Positions 57,735-64,000 of a DNA stretch of 64,000 bases are shown piece by piece (within the stretch, counting starts at the first letter, position 1; each line of letters begins with the position of its first letter). The stretch is from Eupeodes corollae (Eukaryota > Arthropoda > Insecta > Diptera > Syrphidae). The translations under genes were made by a program, and so were the position numbers. The stretch covers positions 48,924,177 through 48,988,176 of the forward strand of contig NC_079147.1 of assembly GCF_945859685.1 (NCBI RefSeq). The letters are read 5' to 3'. The notes beneath the pieces are model-generated. The model did not search any database, had not been told where the DNA came from, and saw nothing but the letters and a program-made list of their open reading frames with translations.

Positions 57735-59420
57735 ATAATTATAAACACACATTGACAGTTTTTTTTACAAAAAAAAACCTAAACAACCGCAACAGTCCAT
57801 GAAGAACCAGGGCCTAGTGACTTACAACTCTCAACTACTCCTGTGGGCGAGTAATGTTGTCAGGAATGGAGGGGACCTACAGTTTATACGCCAAATCCAA
57901 ACGGCTAATTTGAGAAAGCACTTTTCATGACAAGAGTTACTCTTGGAGAATTTGTCAATTCCTCGCAAGAGGCAGTACCTGTGAAAAGACTTTAGATGGC
58001 ATAGGCAGGGATCGAACCCAAGACCTCTGGCGTTGGACTGTCAAACGCCTTTTTTTCAAATTCATTTTTATTACTTCAATCTTAAGCCTAACTTAAAACT
58101 AGCCTAAATAACCAAAACTTACAACTAACTTAATGGTCCCATACGGACACTCTAAGTTAAACTATAAAGCCTTTCGGCCCATAGATCTTTTTTAATTCAG
58201 TTTAAATTTTATTTATTTTTTTTTATTTATTAGAAAAATTGAGAAAAAAAAATAATATCAAGATCTTTTTTTATTTTACCTAAAACTACTTAAAATAAGG
58301 TCCTTAATATAAAACTTAAAACTAACTTAAACTACGTATTCTACCTATAAACTACTTAAAACTAGAACAACCACAGCAGCAAATCTAACTATCTAACATT
58401 TTTTGTGTTTCATATTTTGTTGTCTTTTTTTTTTTGTATGTTTTTTAATTTTTTTTTTATATTCCATGTTTTTTTTCCTTTTTTTTTAAATTTTGTTTTT
58501 GTATTTTTTTGTATGTATTTTTGTTTTTTGTGCCACCATGCCTATTCTACTTAAAACTAAACCCTAAAACTATTAAACAAGTATGTAAGCCGGCCAAGGC
58601 TTAAAACCCCATCCCGACTACCCCTTATCAAGTGCCGATTGAAGCCACCAAAACTGGTTCTCCTGCTTCACCCTATCAGTTCGGTCCCGTTCGGACACAG
58701 CCCTACTGAACCGAATGAGCTCTGCTCTACCTTGTGCAATGAGGTCCCGATTGTGAAGGAGTCGCCTATCCACGGTTCGTCGTCTGACGTGGTAGATTAG
58801 CGGAACTGCGAATCTATCCTGTATCAGACCGCATCTATCTGATATTTGTTTATATATGTGATATATGACCTCGAACGAGTTTTATCACGAAGTTTTCAAT
58901 TCTGTTGATTCGAGCCCCGTTGTATAGGACCTCGTTGGAATAGTAATGCACATAAGAAGATTCTGCTGTTCGATATAAGCCGGTACAGTGTCGTAAACAC
59001 TGCCGCTCGAACACCCGAAATTTCTCCGTCTTGGAAGGGGCAACGTTGAACCACACAGGACAACCATAAACGATAATCGGCCGTTTGAGGGCCATGTAGT
59101 AAATTACCTTCACTCTGAGGTCAAGCCGACTGCTAAAAAACAGCCGTTTCGTCATAGCGAAGGCTCCTTTGGCCCTGGGGGGTTATTATGAAAAACGAAA
59201 CTCGTTCAAAATAACGCGTATTCGTTAAATTGCGATTAGGAAAAACGATTGTAGTAGCACTAAATCGTCAAATTGCGATTAAGAAAAACGAGAATCGTAA
59301 AAATGACGATACTCGTATTTTTATTTACGAGTGCCTTCAGCTCTCGTTCAGCTTTCGTTGTCATTTATTTTTTTGTTTTCGTTTGGTTGATGGTTGGTTT
59401 TTGTTTTGGTGAGCAAAAAA

Positions 59421-59625
59421 ATGTAAGTAAATAATGAATAAAATTGTGAAAAACATACAAATAAGTTATTTCTAACCTTCTAGGCCTACAACTAATGCTA
59501 AGCAGTTGGATTTGCTGGTAGCTTTTATGGAAACCAATCCAAATATAGCAAAAAATTACTTGCCGACGAGCCAAGCCAAGATTTTAGAACGCCTATCGTC
59601 CTCTCAACAATATTCCTGCATTTAG
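59421..59625 (+). pseudogene. Harbinger companion ORF, Zeste/Myb-like DNA-binding domain, truncated
   Basis: AT (59421-59422) is followed by a donor GTAAGT; the acceptor ...TTCTAG ends at 59483, and G (59484) completes a split ATG. Then come PTTNAKQLDLLVAFMETNPN and IAKNYLPTSQAK, like the start of Zeste/Myb-SANT regulatory proteins of Harbinger elements. After about 59578 the sequence is antisense to the transposase exon, so the rest of the domain is deleted and the frame ends by chance at TAG 59623. Upstream UTR would begin within the left TIR region. Confidence 0.6.
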
Positions 59626-60633
59626 AATGAATAGTATTAAAATGCTCTTCTCGACCTCCTTCTTGCGTAGTTCGGTAGGGAGTCATCATTCACGGTTCCA
59701 GAGTGTACCCAGAATCACCTAAACCAATTATAAAACATCAAACGTTTTGAGTGAATTTAGCATCTACGTACCCAACAACCAACTTCTCCTATCACCATCA
59801 TTCCATTTCTGCTCAAGGTGTCTGCGATAGGCGCTTAAACTGAAGACAAATGAGTCATGGGACGCTCCTCCATAACGGGCGTCAATAGCGCGGATTCTCA
59901 TTTTGTAATCACAGACCTTTGGAAAGTAAAAAGAATTGTTTAAAAAGAGTGTTTATTGTCAAAAAATGTACACCTATGCTATATTGGAATAGGCGGTAGA
60001 TACTTACGATCATTGCATTGATACTATGGTCACCTTTCCTATTGAAGTAAAGATGCTCATTTACTACTGGTCTTATAATTTTGATGTGTGTTCCATCTAC
60101 ACAACCGATAATGCCAGGAAACCCAAATTTTTCGTAAAAATGTTGTTTGCTTGCAGTCTTTTCTTCTTCCGTCGATGAAAAGGATATAAACTTTGGGCAG
60201 AGAACTTTTTCCATGATTGTCAATATTTTTGAGAGGGTGACCGACAAAGTTAGTTGTGCCATACCAACAAGGAAGTCCTGTCTGGTTTCTCTTTGGTAAC
60301 CACCCTCGGCCAGAAACCGGAGTGTTGCAGCTAATTTCAATACATTTGGTATGTATGTAGAATTTAAACTAGGAAGGTGAGGATCGATCTCTTCTAATAC
60401 ATATTTGAATGCGTCCTTGTTCAAACGATAAAGAAGCTTGAACCTGACAAATATTTTAGGAGGTTTTTTTTTAATACTAGATTGAATCGATTTCACTTTA
60501 CTTACGTTGAACTTGGAAGGCTCATTGGGTTCGATGAATCTCTTAAAACTCTTCTTTTTATACGCATTTCCTCTTCTTCGTTAGTTTGGGATTCATCTTC
60601 GCTTTCAAGAAAATAATCGCAGTGAAAAAACAT
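59576..60633 (-). pseudogene. Harbinger transposase (HARBI1-type), one stop and 3' deletion
   Basis: Four exons on minus with consensus splice sites and matching phases: 60633-60506, 60443-60008, 59916-59772, 59718 to about 59576. Exon 1: MFFHCDYFLESEDESQTNEE and RRVLRDSSNP. Exon 2: FKLLYRLNKDAFKYVLEEI, GFPGIIGCVDGTHIKI (catalytic Asp in VDGTH), YFNRKGDHSINAMI. Exon 3: VCDYKMRIRAIDARYGGASH then DSFVFSLSAYRRHLEQKW (second Asp region). Exon 4: GDSGYTLEP, then TGA at 59690-59692 where Trp is usual, then MTPYRTTQEGG...NTIHSKCRNIVERTIGVLKS (catalytic Glu region). Beyond that the gene is cut off. The family normally has about 300-400 residues. Very well preserved except for these two lesions. Confidence 0.88.
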
Positions 60634-61250
60634 TTTATAGAATTTATGCAAATTACATTTATTTTTGAAACTTCCTCGACTTTATTTATATTTTGACATT
60701 TGTTAATAGGAGTGAAGTTAGTTGCTCCTTTAAGAAATTATCATTTTTCGTTTTTGCCTGGCAACTTTTTTTGTTTTCTATTTTCGTATCTTATAATCGC
60801 TCTTCACCATGACTTTCGTTTCTTCGAGTTTCGTTTTTTCTGCCGTTCGTTTCGTAATTCATAATAAGGGCCCTGGTCAGAGTAGCATTTATATGTCTGT
60901 CGAAATATAAATACTGATCTAACCGAACAGTCCAACGCACTAACCATCATGCCACGGGTACTACTCACAGAAAATATTGTTTTCGATATTCAGTAGTTTT
61001 TTTTTATAAAAATCCAACAGTCCGTTTTTCATATAAAAAAATAAAATCTACAAAAAATAGTACGCAAATTTGGTAAAAATTGATGTTCGGTTCTTGATAT
61101 CTCTGAAACTAATTTCATTCATCCAATTTGTAAAAATTAAATGCTACTAAAATTGGTAACATTTTGTTTTCGACTAAAAATCTATTTAAAAAAACTAGAT
61201 TTTCAAAATAAACTATTTTTGTGTATGAAAAATAAGTTTTTTTTTTTTAT

Positions 61251-62028
61251 TTAGAGTATCTTAGGGTATTATAGAGTATACATATACATAATTGCATCAG
61301 TTTTGAAGAACGTAATATTTTATAGCAGTTTTATCACATAAAAGGAGCCTTTTGTAGTGGACATCTTATGAAGATTTTTTATCTACTCTAACATTACTTA
61401 ATTTTAAGATATCATTATTTGCAAATCACATTAGTGACTTATTGTTGACCCTCTTTGCTGTTGAATTTCATGCCACCTTCGCTCCTCAGATTCAACAACT
61501 TGCCTGTAATACATAAGGAGTAAAGTCTTCCTAGTAGCTATAAAGTTCGAATTAAGAACATTAAAGTCGGTGTTATTTTTTAAGTTTAAAGTTCGATCAA
61601 AGAAGTGGAATTTGTGTAAGGTCTTTTCTTGCCATATACTTTCAAAATTCCAGTGATATGATTTGAGTCTTTAAGTTGTAGGAACTTCCATAAGAATGCT
61701 AATTTTCATTGGGTTATTTACAAGTCGTTTCTTTAGAATGCATATGTATTTTATAGCTTTCAGCGTCTCATTTATTTGAAGCACTATTTTGAACGTAGTA
61801 CCATGAAAAACAAACGCAAACTTTTGTTCAAACCATCTTAATTATTGGCCAATAGTAAAACCTATTTCGAATTAAAAACTGTTCTCTTTGGCCGCTGAAG
61901 ATCCTCTCTACACAAATCAGATAAAGCAAGATGGTTTGCGATATGTTCGACAGTCGAAATACGTGGTCAGCAGGAGCGTGGCTCAATCAAAAGTTTACAT
62001 TTGTCTTTCCATGTACTACGTTTATATA
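61251..62028. other. Intron DNA, no gene seen
   Basis: No conserved ORF or repeat recognised on either strand. Confidence 0.45.
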
Positions 62029-62636
62029 GGCTGCGTTCAATCTCAGTCAGATAGGGTATCCGGTTACCTTTTAGTAAGTGTTTTACGTGTAAATTAACAG
62101 CTAATCAAGAACAGCTGAGATGTCAAAAAAAAGAGTGCAAAGGTATCCAAGAATTTCTGGGCTATATAGGTATCTGATAGAGCAGCTGATTCAACACATG
62201 GTTGAATTTCAAAAAAGTTGAAAATGGATTTCAGCTTTTTGTATTTGTTGGTAAAAAAAAAGATACACAATGTTAGTTGAAGCAGTATTTGAGGATGTTC
62301 TGTACATAACAGACGATAAAGAAGCTATTTGCCTCCTATAGAAATCCAATTGAGTTAAGAGGAAATTTAACATAGATTACAGATTAAGGTTATCTCTTAC
62401 TTATGAAATTTGTACGCCCTAACAATTTATCATCGTCCAACGAATCATTTGAATTATCTATTTAAAGCTATTATCTATTCGAAGCTTAAATGTTTCTCTG
62501 CTTTTGTTAATAGCTGAAAATTGTTTTTATTTTATGATAGCTACCTCAATAAAGCTATCCAACTCGTTCAACAAGGTATGTATCTTAAAATCCACCTATC
62601 CAAGATACCCTATCCAACACGAAATTGAACACAGCC
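62029..62636. mobile_element. 608-bp MITE with ~37-bp imperfect TIRs
   Basis: The left end GGCTGCGTTCAATCTC...GATAGGGTATC (62029 onward) is matched by the reverse complement of the right end GGCTGTGTTCAATTTC...GATAGGGTATC (from 62636). ATA lies on both sides (62026-62028 and 62637-62639), a 3-bp TSD. No coding capacity. Probably a PIF/Harbinger-derived MITE by TSD length; unrelated to the 59178 element by TIR sequence. Confidence 0.8.
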
Positions 62637-64000
62637 ATAGCTGACAGCTCTAAAATACCTAGGCATTGGACAGGTTCAGATGACATAAGAGACCTGAAAG
62701 TAAGTTTCTTAGTATCTGATTGGCCAGCAGCCAAAATATTTCCTTCCAATTAAGGCAAATTAGTTGGAAAGTTGACTGAAAAGCTAGTCAAGAAAAATCT
62801 CCCTTACTATAAAGTCAAGTCTACTCATGTCAAAATGAAAGTTGATCATGTTTTTCTTTATTTAACTAAAAACTAAATTGTATTTATTTATTTTCTTTCT
62901 TCACAATTTCATCTTTTGTTGTGTAGAAGGTTTGTTGTCATTTTTAAAAATAAATATGTAACATTCCTTTTCATTACAAAATACAAATCGTGATGGGCTT
63001 GTAACTTGCCTGGGGGGTGTTTTGTAGCCAATAATATTTTTAGTAGTTTTTGTATGATGAACTAAAGGTAGGAGATGTTAGTGAATTAAAGTTCCAAGTT
63101 TGAAATGTATGACACTTAAAAACTAACAGTTGCCTTGGTCAAAATTTACGTCTAAATAATGCAGTTGACTGCTGAGGAAGTCCCTTATGTTGTCTGAACA
63201 AAAAATTTAATGCGAAAAATAACCTCATGAAACGACTTAATATGACCCATGCTATTTTGTTTGTGACAATTTACGATAGAGCACACTGTACACAAATATC
63301 AAGCGCATTATTACAGTTTCTTAGTTTTTCTTACATTTTCTCTCTAGGCAATGATTGTCTATCTGACATTAAACATAGGTATGACAATAATTTCAAGATT
63401 GATGAATACAAAAAAAAACATATTTCATGGTTTTAGAAGAAGTGTTTTAAGCAAACCTCCAAATTCATTTAAGCTACTATTGTGCTCACGGCCGCTCTAA
63501 AAGGAATAATCTAAAGTAAATTCAATTCATATTGTAAGTGGATCGAGAGATTTAATTGGATCGGTGGCCGGATACCGAAAATAAGCTTTCACAAAAAGCA
63601 CGTTCCTTAGTTAAATAAAATAAAAAAAAAAACAATATCCCTAAGATAATAAAATTAAGTTTTGTTTTAGCTAAATTGTATAAATAAATTATGAGCATGA
63701 ATTTGACATGCTTTCTAAATATTTAAATCTTTCCGATGTCAAAATCAAGGATGTGTCCTTGAAATGATACACTTATTATTTTACAATAATCAACTAATTA
63801 ATATTGATGGTTTTTTAAAGATGATATAAACTCGTTGTAGCTCCAAAAAAAAGTATATTTTAATAAAGATTTTGGTGAAGTAAGTTCAAATTCTGAGTCT
63901 TAATTCATAAACCTCTTTTTTTCTTATTCTGGAGTTAAATATGTACGGATAGAAAGTTTTTGCATTACCCATGTTTTGTTGGAAAATCTATCCATAGTAT
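62637..64000. other. Intron or intergenic DNA, no gene seen
   Basis: AT-rich with no conserved ORF. Probably still UBE2O intron 1, since no further UBE2O exon was found. Confidence 0.45.

Larger units (their letters stand above)
59178..60872 (-). mobile_element. PIF/Harbinger DNA transposon, 1695 bp
   Basis: The TIRs share TTATTATGAA and ACGAAAC: left starts GGGGGTTATTATG (59178), right reverse-complemented starts GGCCCTTATTATG (60872). The target duplication is CTG (59175-59177 and 60873-60875), a known Harbinger type. It carries a DDE transposase on minus and a Zeste/Myb-like ORF on plus, the usual two-gene layout in convergent orientation. A deletion at about 59575 removed the 3' ends of both genes. 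The restored host sequence reads as an uninterrupted LINE frame. Confidence 0.92.
58049..60929 (-). mobile_element. 5'-truncated LINE inserted in the SINE, itself hit by Harbinger
   Basis: The poly-A end is the T-run at 58050-58056. The coding remnant at 59155-58850 (MTKRLFFSSRLDLRVKVIYY, RPIIVYGCPVWFNVAPSK, RVFERQCLRHCTGLYR) is the RT thumb/C-terminus of a Jockey/I-group LINE. It continues upstream across the Harbinger insertion (DRHINATLTRAKGAFAMTKR reads through 60920-60873 plus 59177-59140), which proves the nesting. A decayed 9-bp TSD (GTCAAACGC/GTCCAACGC) bounds it. Confidence 0.78.
57785..60975 (-). mobile_element. tRNA-type SINE split by a LINE
   Basis: The body and B-box are at 57785-58048 (minus: GGGTTCGATCCCTGCC, GCCTCTTGCGAGGAATTGAC). 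The head is at 60930-60975 (minus: AGTAGTACCCGTGGCATGAT, GGTTAGTGCGTTGGAC). GTCAAACGC (58040-58048) and GTCCAACGC (60930-60938) are the two sides of the interruption. Same family as 47545. Confidence 0.75.
57735..61250 (+). repeat. AT-rich repeat copy, outermost layer of a four-level nest
   Basis: 57735-57780 (TTGACAGTTTTTTTTACAAA) and 60976-61250 (AGAAAATATTGTTTTCGATA ...) match consecutive units of the 16985-18690 repeat (around 18155 and 18280-18540). A SINE is inserted between them. Confidence 0.6.

Overview
The window is nuclear DNA from an insect, most likely a higher fly (Diptera: Brachycera). It is AT-rich, has short GT-AG introns of about 50-120 bp, and is packed with insect-type transposons. 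Four host loci are visible, all on the + strand, in this order. First is the 3' part of an SLC18-type vesicular transporter that I read as portabella/prt (six exons, 30074-31318). Then come two paralogous four-exon SHIPPO/ODF3-like sperm-tail genes (34638-35525 and 46376-47250). Last is the first coding exon of the UBE2O-type ubiquitin-conjugating enzyme (53308-53622). In Drosophila melanogaster the prt and UBE2O homologues carry neighbouring identifiers (CG10251 and CG10254, from memory), so this looks like a conserved microsyntenic block expanded by transposons.

Almost everything else is mobile DNA, much of it nested and with readable boundaries. From 1 to 30 kb, which probably belongs to the upstream/5'-intron territory of prt, there are: an RTE remnant; a decayed Helitron with TC...CTAG ends (1368-3379); a full-length Jockey-type LINE with a 14-bp target-site duplication (4106-9008); copies of an unidentified AT-rich repeat with ~160-174 bp internal units and a terminal GGGATG/CATCCC hairpin; a broken transposase-like gene (11130-12250); a 5'-truncated Jockey-type LINE with a 13-bp TSD (12996-15316); a full-length RNase H-bearing I-type LINE with a 12-bp TSD (19011-24543, minus); and a further LINE remnant (26.7-29.5 kb).

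Between the two SHIPPO genes lies a layered structure. A mariner-like transposase gene (minus) is cut in two by a 6.97-kb block whose ends are 13-bp inverted repeats. That block contains N- and C-terminal parts of a Transib (RAG1-like) transposase, and it was itself invaded by an RTE copy and another LINE. RTE-clade elements recur six times; the best copy (48282-51691) has both ends, a 12-bp TSD and a TAAG-repeat tail.

The first intron of the UBE2O gene runs off the window (over 10.3 kb). It holds an RTE copy, a four-layer nest (AT-rich repeat, tRNA-type SINE, LINE, PIF/Harbinger transposon) and a 608-bp MITE. The Harbinger element (59178-60872) can be read completely: inverted-repeat ends, CTG target duplication, four transposase exons with consensus splice sites, one premature stop, and a Zeste-like companion ORF on the other strand.

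The host genes form no pathway; they are independent neighbours (a neuronal vesicle transporter, two axoneme-associated proteins, a ubiquitin ligase). The interesting biology is the transposon archaeology and the duplicated sperm-tail gene pair.
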